In this document: one piece after another, positions 8,728 through 17,064 of the stretch
Numbering within the stretch: the stretch's first letter is position 1
Layout: each line of letters starts with the position of its first letter
From: Bacteroidetes bacterium 41-46
Lineage (GTDB): Bacteria > Bacteroidota > Bacteroidia > Bacteroidales > UBA932
Direction of reading: 5' to 3'
Assembly (NCBI GenBank): GCA_001897515.1
Contig: MKTA01000008.1
Span: 1 to 64,000, forward strand
Length of the DNA stretch: 64,000 nucleotides
Notes under the pieces: model-generated
The model's database searches: none
Told to the model about the DNA's origin: nothing
The model's input: only the letters and a program-made list of their open reading frames with translations
Translations under genes and position numbers: made by a program

Positions 8728-9249
8728 ATGAGAAAGTTTTTGTTCGCACTTTTTATATTTTCTTTTGCTGGGGCTATAAGAACTTCTGCTCAGGAGCTTA
8801 TAGTTGTAAATCCTGATACGCTTAGGATTGCAACCCCTCCTGTTATGGACTCTTCACTTTACATGAAGAGTATATTCGGGATTTTATCTGAGCCGGGAAC
8901 CAATGGAGCAAAAATAAATCTCATTCAGAGCAGAAATCTTGAAAGAGCTGTCAAAGAGCATATAGAGTCTGCACCAACGAAAAAGATAACGGGTTTCAGA
9001 GTGCGAATCTATTTTGATAATAAACAGAACGCAAGAGGTGTTTCCCAGGAGGTTATGAACAGCTTCTTGAGTAAATACCCATCCATAAGAGCCTACTGGA
9101 GCCATGAGAGTCCATTCTTCAAAGTAACTGTGGGTGATTTCAGAAACAGGTCAGAGGCTATGAGACTTCTTAACAGAATATCTGCCGAATATCCTGCTGC
9201 ATTTGTTGTAAGAGAGAATATCAACTTTCCGCCCCTATCTTCTCCCTAA
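8728..9249 (+). CDS. SPOR-domain secreted protein
   Basis: 173 residues with a signal peptide cleaved after about ..IRTSAQ. The C-terminal part (about 85-165) reads as a SPOR domain: GFRVRIYFDNKQNARGVSQ, then YWSHESPFFKVTVGDFRNRSEAMRLLNRI, ending AAFVVREN. SPOR domains bind peptidoglycan strands lacking stem peptides, often at division or remodelling sites. The gene sits 2 bp behind the lipoprotein gene and overlaps the convergent glsB-like gene by 15 bp at the 3' ends. Confidence 0.85.
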   Translation: MRKFLFALFIFSFAGAIRTSAQELIVVNPDTLRIATPPVMDSSLYMKSIFGILSEPGTNGAKINLIQSRNLERAVKEHIESAPTKKITGFRVRIYFDNKQNARGVSQEVMNSFLSKYPSIRAYWSHESPFFKVTVGDFRNRSEAMRLLNRISAEYPAAFVVRENINFPPLSSP

Positions 9250-10236
9250 CTTACTTTTCCTTCTGGCTCTTGCTGCAATCTCTTTAGTCGTTAACCACCA
9301 TTTTGTGCGGAATTTCTCTGCCAATGCCATAAGTGGTGTAATGTAACGCTCAATTTTTTCCGGATATACATCCTTAATGCTTACCAGGATTCCGGTCTCC
9401 TCCACGCCTCCAAAATGTTCATTTATTGCCGTCCCAAACACCTTCATGTTAGGGGATAAATTCATATAAGAGTTTATAAGAGGTGGTATATGCTCGCCAA
9501 GGTCTCTCACCTCCTTGGACATAATTTTATAGGCATCCTTATAGCTGAGATTTTCGAATAGTGAGGCGTAATAAGGATTTATGCTGTCATAGTCCAGAGG
9601 GATTATGGGTGTGACAAGCCTTTTTTGGTCGGGAAAATAAATATTTAGAAAGTTTAGCAAAATGTTTCTTGCACCCATGTGATATGAAGTGTACATAGTA
9701 ACCTTGCCAAAAAAGTACTTAATATTCGGATGCCTGAGCATTAGTGCTCCAAGCCCGTCCCATAGGTTGTCAAGTGCAAAAAGCCCCTTCCTTTTTATAT
9801 TTGTACTTTGATAATTGGGCTGAATAAAAGATCTTCCTAACTCAATTGTTACAGGCATATAGTCCTTAATAAACTCCTCTGAAAAATTAAAGAGTTCGCT
9901 GGTTGCAAGGTGCTTGGGATCAAGTCCCGTACAGTGTATGTACCTGTACCCTCCAAGAATCTCCTCATCCTTAGGATCCCATACAATGAGCTGTTTATAA
10001 GGATACCTTGCATCTGTATCAAACTCATCTATGTCAAGTGGCTTACCGGTACCCCCTCCGGCTAATCTAAATGAGATCTCCCGTAATCTTCCCAGCTCCC
10101 TCATTGTGTTTGGGGAGTCGTGGTATGTGATCTCATATATTTTATTGTCACCCTTGCGGGTGTTTCGGATAAACTTGTCGGCAGTAAGCTCTTCAATTAT
10201 CAGCTTTCTGTCAACTGGTTTTATTACCGGTTCCAT
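9235..10236 (-). CDS. glsB: Glycine N-acyltransferase for glycine lipids (GlsB-like GNAT)
   Basis: 333 residues of the OlsB/hemolysin-type GNAT family, with motifs such as LREISFRLAGGGTG, IVWDPKDEEILGGYRYI and IELGRSFIQPNYQ. In Bacteroides, the N-acyltransferase GlsB and O-acyltransferase GlsA make the phylum's glycine lipids (N-acyl-3-acyloxyacyl glycine), and are encoded side by side as here. GlsB would transfer a 3-hydroxyacyl chain from acyl carrier protein to the amino group of glycine at the inner membrane. An ornithine-lipid OlsB role is possible by family; the Bacteroidota context and pairing favour glycine lipids. It starts 1 bp after the glsA-like stop. Confidence 0.82.
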   Translation of the reverse strand: MEPVIKPVDRKLIIEELTADKFIRNTRKGDNKIYEITYHDSPNTMRELGRLREISFRLAGGGTGKPLDIDEFDTDARYPYKQLIVWDPKDEEILGGYRYIHCTGLDPKHLATSELFNFSEEFIKDYMPVTIELGRSFIQPNYQSTNIKRKGLFALDNLWDGLGALMLRHPNIKYFFGKVTMYTSYHMGARNILLNFLNIYFPDQKRLVTPIIPLDYDSINPYYASLFENLSYKDAYKIMSKEVRDLGEHIPPLINSYMNLSPNMKVFGTAINEHFGGVEETGILVSIKDVYPEKIERYITPLMALAEKFRTKWWLTTKEIAARARRKSKLGRR

Positions 10237-10237
10237 A

Positions 10238-11065
10238 TTATTGTCTGTTTAGGTTATACACTTCTCTTCTGAGTCTCTCGCTCCAGTATGCCGGACTGCC
10301 TTCTGTCACAAGAGTTTCATGACTTACAGGCTCTCCTATGAATATATTGAATACAGCGTTTCTCTGCAAAAACATCTCCCGGGGCAGCAGTATCGTTTCA
10401 TAATTGAATTTTATCCCAAGAGACTTTCTGATGTTTGCAAATTTGTAAAAAAATGTTGAGTTTCTTCCTCCAAAAAAGATGGGAACAATATCCCTTCCGT
10501 GCTTGATGGCCTGGTTTACAAAACTCTTTTTCCATTCAAGGTCCTGAATTTTTCCGTTAACCATTCTTGAACATAGTCCGGCAGGGAAGTAGAGAATCTG
10601 AGCATTTGAGTCATATGCCTCCAGAATCATCTTTGTGTTGTCAATTTTCTGACGACCATATTTGTTTACCGGTACGAAGACCGACTTTAGCGGCTCTATA
10701 TGCATCAGCAGATCATTTACAACAAATTTCACATTTTCAAACATCTCGCCAAAGACCTCTATCAGTATCATGCCGTCCAACCCTCCAAGAGGGTGGTTAG
10801 AGACAAACATATATCGTCTCTCCTTTTTTATCTTCTCAATTCCGTGAACTCTGTACTTAATTCCCAGGTCTCCGAGGGCTGCACTTGCAAACGCCTTGCC
10901 TTTGAGATGTCCGTGATGCTCAAGTATCTCATTTATCTCTCTCTGATGAATTAATTTTTTTGCAAAATTGATAAGGAAAGAGGGAATTATCTTGAGAAGT
11001 TTTGGGTTCTTTGACCCAATAACCTTCTCAATGTCTATCCGGAGATTGTTCTCATTTTCATTCAT
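10238..11065 (-). CDS. glsA: Lysoglycine-lipid O-acyltransferase (GlsA-like, PlsC family)
   Basis: 275 residues of the PlsC/LPLAT family. The catalytic block is SNHPLGGLDGM (H91, D97) and the glycerophosphate-loop equivalent is FPAGLCSR. The His-to-Asp spacing is five residues rather than the four of textbook HX4D. In the glycine-lipid pathway GlsA adds the second acyl chain to the 3-hydroxyl of the N-acyl glycine made by GlsB. It is the first gene of the pair and divergent from rpoN. An alternative is a general 1-acylglycerol-3-phosphate acyltransferase, but the partnership with the GNAT gene argues otherwise. Confidence 0.8.
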   Translation of the reverse strand: MNENENNLRIDIEKVIGSKNPKLLKIIPSFLINFAKKLIHQREINEILEHHGHLKGKAFASAALGDLGIKYRVHGIEKIKKERRYMFVSNHPLGGLDGMILIEVFGEMFENVKFVVNDLLMHIEPLKSVFVPVNKYGRQKIDNTKMILEAYDSNAQILYFPAGLCSRMVNGKIQDLEWKKSFVNQAIKHGRDIVPIFFGGRNSTFFYKFANIRKSLGIKFNYETILLPREMFLQRNAVFNIFIGEPVSHETLVTEGSPAYWSERLRREVYNLNRQ

Positions 11066-11107
11066 TGGGACGGGGTTTAATCTAAGTGCGAAGTTAAATA
11101 AAAATCA

Positions 11108-11115
11108 TATCTTTG
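11108..11115 (+). promoter_or_regulatory. -7 promoter element for rpoN
   Basis: TATCTTTG, 19 nt upstream of the rpoN ATG, in the 69-bp divergent interval with the glsA-like gene. On the opposite strand TAACTTCG (11096-11089) could serve glsA. Confidence 0.6.
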
Positions 11116-11134
11116 CATAAACGGGACCTATTAT

Positions 11135-12544
11135 ATGTTAAAACAAGGTTTACAGCAAAAGTTACAGCAGAAGCTTTCGCCGCTCCAGATTCAAACTATA
11201 AAATTACTGGAGCTGCCAACACTGGAACTTGAGCAGAGGATAAAGAAGGAGCTAGAGGAGAATCCTGTGCTGGACGAGGGGTCGGACGAAGAGGATAGGG
11301 AGGAGATAGAGTCTGGAAATGTCTCTCTTAGTGACTATGGAGCTGAGGATCAAATTCCGTCTTATAAACTGTATGCCAATAACCAGGGAAAGGATATCAA
11401 ACAGGAGTACAGTGTTTTCTCTGTAAAGGAGAGCTTTCATCAAAGCCTGATATCGCAACTGGGATTCAGCGATATGGATGAACACTCCAAAACAATAGCA
11501 AGATACATTATTGGGTCACTTGATGATGACGGATATCTTAGAAGGGATACAGACTCCCTTGCAGATGATATTGCATTCAGACAGGGGATTCTGACTGACC
11601 AGAATGAGGTTGAGTATATCCTGTCTAAAATCCAGGAGTTTGAACCTGCAGGGATAGGTGCGAGAGATCTGAGAGAGTGCCTCCTTCTCCAGATTAAAAC
11701 AAAGAGGGAGAGTAAATATCAGAAAATGGCAAGAGAGATTCTTGAGGACTACTTTACTGAGTTTACAAAAAAGCACTACTCAAAAATAATCTCAAGGATG
11801 GGGATTACAGAAGAGGATCTCAAAAGTGCCATTGAGGAGATTCTTCACCTCAACCCCAGACCAGGAGGCCAGATTGATGACTCATATACCGAGCAGGCTC
11901 AGCAGGTTGTTCCCGATTTTCTCCTGGAGTACAAAGATGGTGAGCTGGTTATGACAATGCCCAGATTCTCTATTCCTGAGCTCAGAGTTAATAAAAGATA
12001 TGCAGATCTTCTTGCCACATCTGCAAACTCTTCCAGCAGAGAGGGTAAGGAGGCGGCTACATTTGTAAAACAAAAACTGGACTCAGCCAAATGGTTCATA
12101 GAGGCAATAAGACAGCGCCACAATACTCTTGAAAACACAATGAACGCAATAATTGACTTCCAGCGGGACTACTTTGTAGAGGGTGACGAGACCAAACTTA
12201 AGCCAATGGTATTAAAAAACATTGCAGAGAAGACGGGTTTGGACATCTCAACAATTTCGCGAGTAGTAAATTGCAAATATATACAGACCCACTTTGGTAT
12301 ATACCCCCTGAAATACTTCTTCTCAGAGGGTCTGATGACTGATAGCGGCGAGGAGGTCTCAACCAGAGAGATTAAAAATATTCTGGCATCAAGCATTGAT
12401 GTTGAGGATAAAAAGAAACCGCTAACTGATGAGGAGCTGGTTTCTGTGTTAAGTGATAAGGGATATAAAGTGGCAAGGCGTACCGTGGCCAAATACAGGG
12501 AGCAGCTTAATATACCTATAGCAAGATTGCGCAAGGAATTATAA
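11135..12544 (+). CDS. rpoN: RNA polymerase sigma-54 factor
   Basis: 469 residues. Region I is glutamine- and leucine-rich (LKQGLQQKLQQKLSPLQ.., residues 2-45) and contacts the activator; an acidic region II follows (48-65). The core-binding domain spans about 95-290, a helix-turn-helix (TGLDISTISRVVN) lies near 375-390, and the RpoN box ARRTVAKYRE that reads the -24 element lies near 448-457. The protein directs core polymerase to -24/-12 promoters that need AAA+ enhancer-binding proteins. No such activator is encoded in this window. Eleven bp separate it from the amidohydrolase gene downstream. Confidence 0.97.
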   Translation: MLKQGLQQKLQQKLSPLQIQTIKLLELPTLELEQRIKKELEENPVLDEGSDEEDREEIESGNVSLSDYGAEDQIPSYKLYANNQGKDIKQEYSVFSVKESFHQSLISQLGFSDMDEHSKTIARYIIGSLDDDGYLRRDTDSLADDIAFRQGILTDQNEVEYILSKIQEFEPAGIGARDLRECLLLQIKTKRESKYQKMAREILEDYFTEFTKKHYSKIISRMGITEEDLKSAIEEILHLNPRPGGQIDDSYTEQAQQVVPDFLLEYKDGELVMTMPRFSIPELRVNKRYADLLATSANSSSREGKEAATFVKQKLDSAKWFIEAIRQRHNTLENTMNAIIDFQRDYFVEGDETKLKPMVLKNIAEKTGLDISTISRVVNCKYIQTHFGIYPLKYFFSEGLMTDSGEEVSTREIKNILASSIDVEDKKKPLTDEELVSVLSDKGYKVARRTVAKYREQLNIPIARLRKEL

Positions 12545-12555
12545 TAAAACATCAA

Positions 12556-14184
12556 ATGAAAAAAGTGATATTGGGCATCTTTGCGGCCCTGATGATAACA
12601 TCATGCGATATGAAGGAGTCTGTAGATTTAATAATTTATAACGGAAACATCTACACAGTAGATTCATCCTTTTCAGTTTGCACGGCAGTTGCAGTAAAAG
12701 AGGGCATTATTGTCTCAGCCGGAACGGACAATGAGATTCTTAATACTTACCGTTCAATGAACATGATAGATCTTGAAGGCAGGGCAATGTATCCCGGTTT
12801 CAATGATGCACACTGTCATATTACAGGTCTGGGAGCGGGCTTGCTGAGAGTTGATCTGAGAGGGGCCCGGTCATTTGATGAGATAATTGACAGACTTGTT
12901 GAAAGAGAGAAGGAGTCTCCTGTTGATTTTCTTCTTGGAGACGGCTGGGATCAAAACTTATGGCAGGAGAAGAGATTCCCGGATAATAAAAAGCTAAACG
13001 AACTTTTCCCGGATGTTCCGGTAATCTTGTCCAGAATAGACTTTCACGCAGTAATAGTGAATGATGCTGCCATTAAAATGCTTGGAATAAAACCCGGTGA
13101 CCCGTCAATTCTCCCGGGAGAGGCAATAATGAAGGGAGGGGCTTTTACCGGTGTATTCCTTGAGAATACTGCCGATAGATTTAAGGAGATTCTTCCGGAT
13201 CCGGACGGTAAAGAGCTAAGAAGAATGTTGCTTGCAGCTGAAAAAGAGTGCTTTAAGTATGGCTTAACATCTATATCAAGTGCCGGAGCTGATCTTCCTC
13301 TTGTTGAGGTGCTTGACAGTATGCAGAGCGAAGGCGATCTTAAGCTGAGGATAGATTTGTGGCTTACCCCCGGAGAGGAGATGTTCAAAAAGGTTAACAA
13401 GCCTTATTCAAAGGGACGTCTTAGGGTTGGAACAATTAAGATGTATGCGGATGGTGCTCTGGGATCAAGAGGAGCCCTGATGATAAAGCCATATTCAGAT
13501 GAGCCCGCTGTATACGGAATTCAGGCGACACCATCTGAGACACTTGATGCATATGCAAAGTGGGCATACGAAAATGGATTTCAGGTTGCTATTCACTGTA
13601 TAGGCGATGCAGCCAACAGATTGGCTTTGAATCTCTATTCAAAATATTTACCACAGGGAAACGATCTCAGATGGAGGATTGAACACTCCCAGATAATCCA
13701 CCGGGATGACATGGAACTGTTCGGCAGGTATTCCATTGTGCCTTCAATACAGCCTACTCACGCTACCTCAGATATGCTCTGGGCAGTTGACAGAGTCGGT
13801 GACAGAATTAAAGGTGCTTACGCATACCAGGAGCTTTTGCAGCAAAATGGCTGGCTCCCCTCTGGAACAGACTTTCCTATTGAACAGGTCAATCCAATCC
13901 TGACATATTTTGCTGCTGTGCACAGAGTAAATTCTGACTTTATTCCGGCTGAAGGGTTTCAGATGGAGAATGCACTTACACCTGAGCAGGCTCTGAGATC
14001 TATGACACTATGGGCTGCCAGAGCCTCGTTTGAGGAGAATTTAAAAGGGAGCATAGAGAGAGGCAAAGTTGCAGACTTCACTGTATTGGACAGAGATATA
14101 ATAACAGCCTCAAGAGAGGATGTAATAAAAGCAAAAGTTGTCAGAACTTTTGTTGCGGGAGAGGAGGTTTACAGGGCTGAATAG
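12556..14184 (+). CDS. Amidohydrolase family lipoprotein (YtcJ-like)
   Basis: 542 residues with a lipoprotein signal ending MITSC (about C17). It is a metal-dependent amidohydrolase of the YtcJ/LAF3 type. The metal motif HCH occurs in NDAHCHITG, with later ligands in VAIHCIGDAANR and IEHSQIIHRDD and the catalytic aspartate in PSGTDFPIE. A C-terminal beta segment (GKVADFTVLDRD) completes the split beta-sandwich. The substrate is unknown; the family includes N-substituted formamide deformylases. Periplasmic lipidation is unusual compared with cytosolic relatives. It is probably cotranscribed with rpoN. Confidence 0.88.
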   Translation: MKKVILGIFAALMITSCDMKESVDLIIYNGNIYTVDSSFSVCTAVAVKEGIIVSAGTDNEILNTYRSMNMIDLEGRAMYPGFNDAHCHITGLGAGLLRVDLRGARSFDEIIDRLVEREKESPVDFLLGDGWDQNLWQEKRFPDNKKLNELFPDVPVILSRIDFHAVIVNDAAIKMLGIKPGDPSILPGEAIMKGGAFTGVFLENTADRFKEILPDPDGKELRRMLLAAEKECFKYGLTSISSAGADLPLVEVLDSMQSEGDLKLRIDLWLTPGEEMFKKVNKPYSKGRLRVGTIKMYADGALGSRGALMIKPYSDEPAVYGIQATPSETLDAYAKWAYENGFQVAIHCIGDAANRLALNLYSKYLPQGNDLRWRIEHSQIIHRDDMELFGRYSIVPSIQPTHATSDMLWAVDRVGDRIKGAYAYQELLQQNGWLPSGTDFPIEQVNPILTYFAAVHRVNSDFIPAEGFQMENALTPEQALRSMTLWAARASFEENLKGSIERGKVADFTVLDRDIITASREDVIKAKVVRTFVAGEEVYRAE

Positions 14185-14189
14185 CTTTA

Positions 14190-14843
14190 TCAGAGCTTGC
14201 TGCCATAAGCAAGGTCTCCGGCATCTCCGAGGCCAGGTACTATGTATGACTTAATGGTGAGCTCTTCGTCAATTGCCCCTACCCATAGTGTTGTCGTTTT
14301 ATGTGGCAGATGCTTCGCTAGGTACTCTATACCCTCTGTGCTTGCTATCGGACAGACAAGATGTGTATGGGCAGGCTGTGCTGCTTCGCACAACTTGTTG
14401 TAGGTAAGCACAACAGATGATCCGGTTGCCAGCATTGTATCTGCAAGAATCAGTATTTTCCCTTCAACAGAGGGGCTGCTTGCATACTCAATCTGGATTG
14501 TGAATTTGTTGTCCTTTCCGTATTTTCTGTAGGCCGCAATAAAGGCATTCTGAGATTTGTCAAAATAGTGAAGAATACCGTCATGCAGAGGGAGTCCGGC
14601 TCTCATAATGCTTGCAATTACAATGTCATTGTCGTAAGTGCGGCACTTGGCGATGCCCAGCGGTGTTGTGACATCCTTTCCTGAATAATCAAGAGTTCGG
14701 CTTATTTCGTATGCAAATATCTCCCCAATCCTTTCAAGATTTCTCCTGAATCTCATACTGTCTTTTTGGATGATGTGGTCGCGTATCTCCGCAATGAAAG
14801 AGTTGAGAACGGAGTCCTTCTCACCCAGGTTGATTATCTTCAT
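14190..14843 (-). CDS. upp: Uracil phosphoribosyltransferase
   Basis: 217 residues. The enzyme makes UMP from uracil and PRPP in the pyrimidine salvage pathway. The PRPP-binding loop is LADTMLATGSS and the uracil-binding end is YIVPGLGDAGDLAYG. Length and motifs match Upp. It is convergent with the amidohydrolase gene (5 bp between stops) and has its own TATATTTG promoter element upstream. Confidence 0.95.
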   Translation of the reverse strand: MKIINLGEKDSVLNSFIAEIRDHIIQKDSMRFRRNLERIGEIFAYEISRTLDYSGKDVTTPLGIAKCRTYDNDIVIASIMRAGLPLHDGILHYFDKSQNAFIAAYRKYGKDNKFTIQIEYASSPSVEGKILILADTMLATGSSVVLTYNKLCEAAQPAHTHLVCPIASTEGIEYLAKHLPHKTTTLWVGAIDEELTIKSYIVPGLGDAGDLAYGSKL

Positions 14844-14867
14844 CTGATTTTGATTGTGAAATTTTCA

Positions 14868-14875
14868 CAAATATA
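14868..14875 (-). promoter_or_regulatory. -7 promoter element for upp
   Basis: TATATTTG on the minus strand, 24 nt upstream of the upp ATG, fits TAnnTTTG. It lies between upp and the radC stop codon. Confidence 0.6.
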
Positions 14876-14883
14876 TGAAATAA

Positions 14884-15573
14884 TCAGATTATTCCATCGT
14901 CGGCAAAGCTGAAGTATTTATCTCCGGCTATTATAATGTGGTCAAGGAGAGTTATATCAAAATAGGAGGCTGCCTCTTTCAGTATCTTTGTCTGGGTCTT
15001 GTCGCTTTCCCCTGGTTTTGCATTGCCACTTGGATGGTTGTGGACAAGTATTATTCCGCTTGCGAGCTTCTCCAGTGCACTTTTGACTATTAATTTGACA
15101 TCTACAACTGTAGAGGAGATCCCCCCTTTTGACATTCTGGTTTTTGAAATCAGTCTGTTTGCTCTGTTCAGATATAATACCCAGCACTCCTCATACGGCA
15201 GATCCATTAATAGAGGACTTACTATGCTTGCAGCACTTTGAGATGAGTATATTTCCGGAAGCTCTTTAGATCTTGCTTTTGAGATTCGTTTCCCAATCTC
15301 GGCTGCGGCAATGAGCGATATTGCTTTTGTTTTACCAATACCCTTAACTGACATCAGGCTCTCCGGCGAGGCAGAGGCCAGACATCTCAGACAGTTCTCA
15401 TGCTTGCTTAGAAGCGACCTTGCTACATCTACTGCAGACTCCTCTCCGCTTCCGGTTCCAATAATAATGGCGGTAAGCTCAGCATCGCTCAAACTATCCG
15501 CCCCTTTTGAGATAAGCCTCTCCCTTGGCCTCTCATCCTCGTTCCACTCCTTGATAGTTAGTTTTTTTGACAT
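14884..15573 (-). CDS. radC: RadC family JAB/MPN-domain protein
   Basis: 229 residues. An N-terminal helix-hairpin-helix region (SLMSVKGIGKTKAISLIAA, about 68-90) precedes a JAMM metalloprotease-like domain. Its zinc motif is HNHPSGNAKPGESD, with an upstream glutamate in the DLPYEECW segment. The protein was named for DNA repair, but its biochemical role remains uncertain and the old repair phenotype was later assigned elsewhere. It lies directly behind the rpsT terminator with no clear promoter, so expression may depend on partial readthrough. Confidence 0.94.
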   Translation of the reverse strand: MSKKLTIKEWNEDERPRERLISKGADSLSDAELTAIIIGTGSGEESAVDVARSLLSKHENCLRCLASASPESLMSVKGIGKTKAISLIAAAEIGKRISKARSKELPEIYSSQSAASIVSPLLMDLPYEECWVLYLNRANRLISKTRMSKGGISSTVVDVKLIVKSALEKLASGIILVHNHPSGNAKPGESDKTQTKILKEAASYFDITLLDHIIIAGDKYFSFADDGII

Positions 15574-15585
15574 AGTTCAGTAAAA

Positions 15586-15615
15586 TAAAAAAAGCTTCCC
15601 AATATTAGGGAAGCT
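15586..15615 (-). terminator. Intrinsic terminator of rpsT
   Basis: An 8-bp stem AGCTTCCC/GGGAAGCT (15593-15600 with 15608-15615) has a 7-nt loop. On the minus strand it is followed by seven T (15593-15587). It lies 33 nt after the rpsT stop and 13 nt before the radC start. Confidence 0.88.
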
Positions 15616-15647
15616 CTTTAATTTCTCTGTGTCAAAAGGTAAATTTC

Positions 15648-15899
15648 TTACAGTTTGTTCACGTGGCTAGAAATACCGCTTTTTAGATTTGATGCTTTAT
15701 TGGCATGAATAACATTGATTTTAGCCAATTTGTCAAGCATTGAGAAAACCTTTGGCAGGAGTGCCGTAGCTGCCTCTTTATCTGTTGTGTTACGAATCGC
15801 TTTGATAGCGTTTCTAGTTGTGCGAGCATAATATTTATTATGCAGCCTGCGCTTTTCGCTCTGACGCGCGCGCTTTTCTGCGGAAGCGTGATTTGCCAT
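15648..15899 (-). CDS. rpsT: 30S ribosomal protein S20
   Basis: 83 residues starting MANHASAEKRARQSEKRR, the typical lysine/arginine-rich S20 N-terminus that contacts 16S rRNA, followed by three predicted helices. Length matches the family. The gene lies 22 bp downstream of tRNA-Glu and ends in a clear terminator, so the tRNA and rpsT are probably one transcript. Confidence 0.97.
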   Translation of the reverse strand: MANHASAEKRARQSEKRRLHNKYYARTTRNAIKAIRNTTDKEAATALLPKVFSMLDKLAKINVIHANKASNLKSGISSHVNKL

Positions 15900-15921
15900 T
15901 TTTGAATTTTTTTGTTTTTTG

Positions 15922-15993
15922 TAGTCCGTAGGGGAATCGAACCCCTATTGCAAGAATGAAAATCTTGAGTCCTAACCGTTAGACGAACGGACC
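15922..15993 (-). tRNA. tRNA-Glu (TTC)
   Basis: The reverse complement is 72 nt. The acceptor arm GGTCCGT pairs with ACGGACT (a G-U at the first pair). The anticodon stem CAAGA/TCTTG encloses TTTTCAT, giving anticodon TTC, and the T arm is AGGGG/CCCCT with TTCGATT. No CCA is encoded. Upstream of rpsT on the same strand. Confidence 0.96.
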
Positions 15994-16036
15994 GTTTCCC
16001 AACCCTGTAACGGTGTTCTGTTTTAAGTTGGGAGTG

Positions 16037-16067
16037 CAAAGGTATAAAGATTTTTTATAGTTGCAAA
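16037..16067 (-). promoter_or_regulatory. Promoter of tRNA-Glu and rpsT
   Basis: Minus-strand TTTG (16067-16064), 19-nt spacer, then TACCTTTG (16044-16037). Spacing and -7 sequence are identical to those of the tRNA-Leu promoter. The -7 element lies 43 nt upstream of the tRNA 5' end. Confidence 0.8.
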
Positions 16068-16073
16068 AAAATC

Positions 16074-17057
16074 TTAAAAATTCTCATAGGAATAGATAAT
16101 GGACTCAACCTGTCTCAGGTAATTCCTTTTATCATAGCGAGGTGCGTAAACGAAGGCCTCCAGACCAATTATATTTTTGCCCTCTTTATCTAGGAAGAAG
16201 TGGCTTACGAATGGGCCACCCATGAAGTCATTCTGAACCTCCCAAAGTCCTCTCAGTTCTGCAAAATTTCTCTGTTTGTACGTTATCCACTTCAGCCCCG
16301 GCTCTATAAGCTGGTTGGTTATCATGTATGTATTCTCCAACTGGCCCGGGACATTCTGCTGCATGATAGTGTTACGTATGTTTATAAGGCTTTCGCGGCT
16401 GAAATCAGTAGAGTCTTTGAATGGAACGCGATATATGAATATCCCTTGATTGGTTCCTGTGGTTTCATATGATATCCAGATAAAGTTATCTGTCTTTTTC
16501 CTAAGATTATATCCGGTAGGATAGTATGGGGAGCCTCCGAATGCCTCTGAGACAGCAGCCCTCAGGCCTCTCTCTTCGTATTTTTTTGCATTGGCAATGT
16601 TTCTGTTCCTCTCTGCCTGTAGGATAGAGTTTGCCAGTTTATCACTTTGTCTCTGAATCTCTTCAGCTGCAGATTTTGCATCGGGGGCAGAGATTGTAAT
16701 TACAATCTGAGGTGCAGCCCAAACATTCTCCTGATAGACGATTTTTGTTGCATTAAACTCCTCTTTGATGGATACGATTACAATGTTTCTGTGAACCTGG
16801 AAAATACTTGTGAAGGCATTTTCCGGTATGTTTATCAATGTGAATATTGGTTCACGCTGAGGAAGGAAGGGCTGGTCTATCGCGAGAATTGACCTGAGTG
16901 CAATTCCTGGATCACTCTCCCAATGTCCTTTGTTTATTACTACAACAACCTCTCCGGCCTTTCCGCTAATGCTTGGCATTAACCTAGGCCCGTTTTTGCA
17001 CGATACCAGCGATAATGTCGCTATGGCAATCGCTACTAATATTCCTCTTACCTTCAT
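16074..17057 (-). CDS. DUF4837 family lipoprotein
   Basis: 327 residues from the ATG at 17057, chosen because it begins a lipoprotein signal (MKVRGILVAIAIATLSLVSC, lipidation at C20) and lies 7 bp after the rseP stop. The in-frame codon at 17102 would overlap rseP and bury the signal. The body matches the Bacteroidota family DUF4837, whose function is unknown: SGKAGEVVVVINKGHWES near the N-terminus, PQIVITISAPD in the middle and GLEAFVYAPRYDKRNYLRQ near the end. It is last in the superoxide reductase-M23-dxr-rseP operon, which suggests an envelope role. Confidence 0.82.
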   Translation of the reverse strand: MKVRGILVAIAIATLSLVSCKNGPRLMPSISGKAGEVVVVINKGHWESDPGIALRSILAIDQPFLPQREPIFTLINIPENAFTSIFQVHRNIVIVSIKEEFNATKIVYQENVWAAPQIVITISAPDAKSAAEEIQRQSDKLANSILQAERNRNIANAKKYEERGLRAAVSEAFGGSPYYPTGYNLRKKTDNFIWISYETTGTNQGIFIYRVPFKDSTDFSRESLINIRNTIMQQNVPGQLENTYMITNQLIEPGLKWITYKQRNFAELRGLWEVQNDFMGGPFVSHFFLDKEGKNIIGLEAFVYAPRYDKRNYLRQVESIIYSYENF

Positions 17058-17064
17058 AACCTGA

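Noticed and set aside
16046-16075. A/T-rich inverted repeat AAGATTTTTT/AAAAAATCTT after the DUF4837 gene
   Set aside because: The stem is nearly all A-T and would be unstable. It could be a weak terminator, but I do not list it as one. It overlaps the tRNA-Glu promoter.
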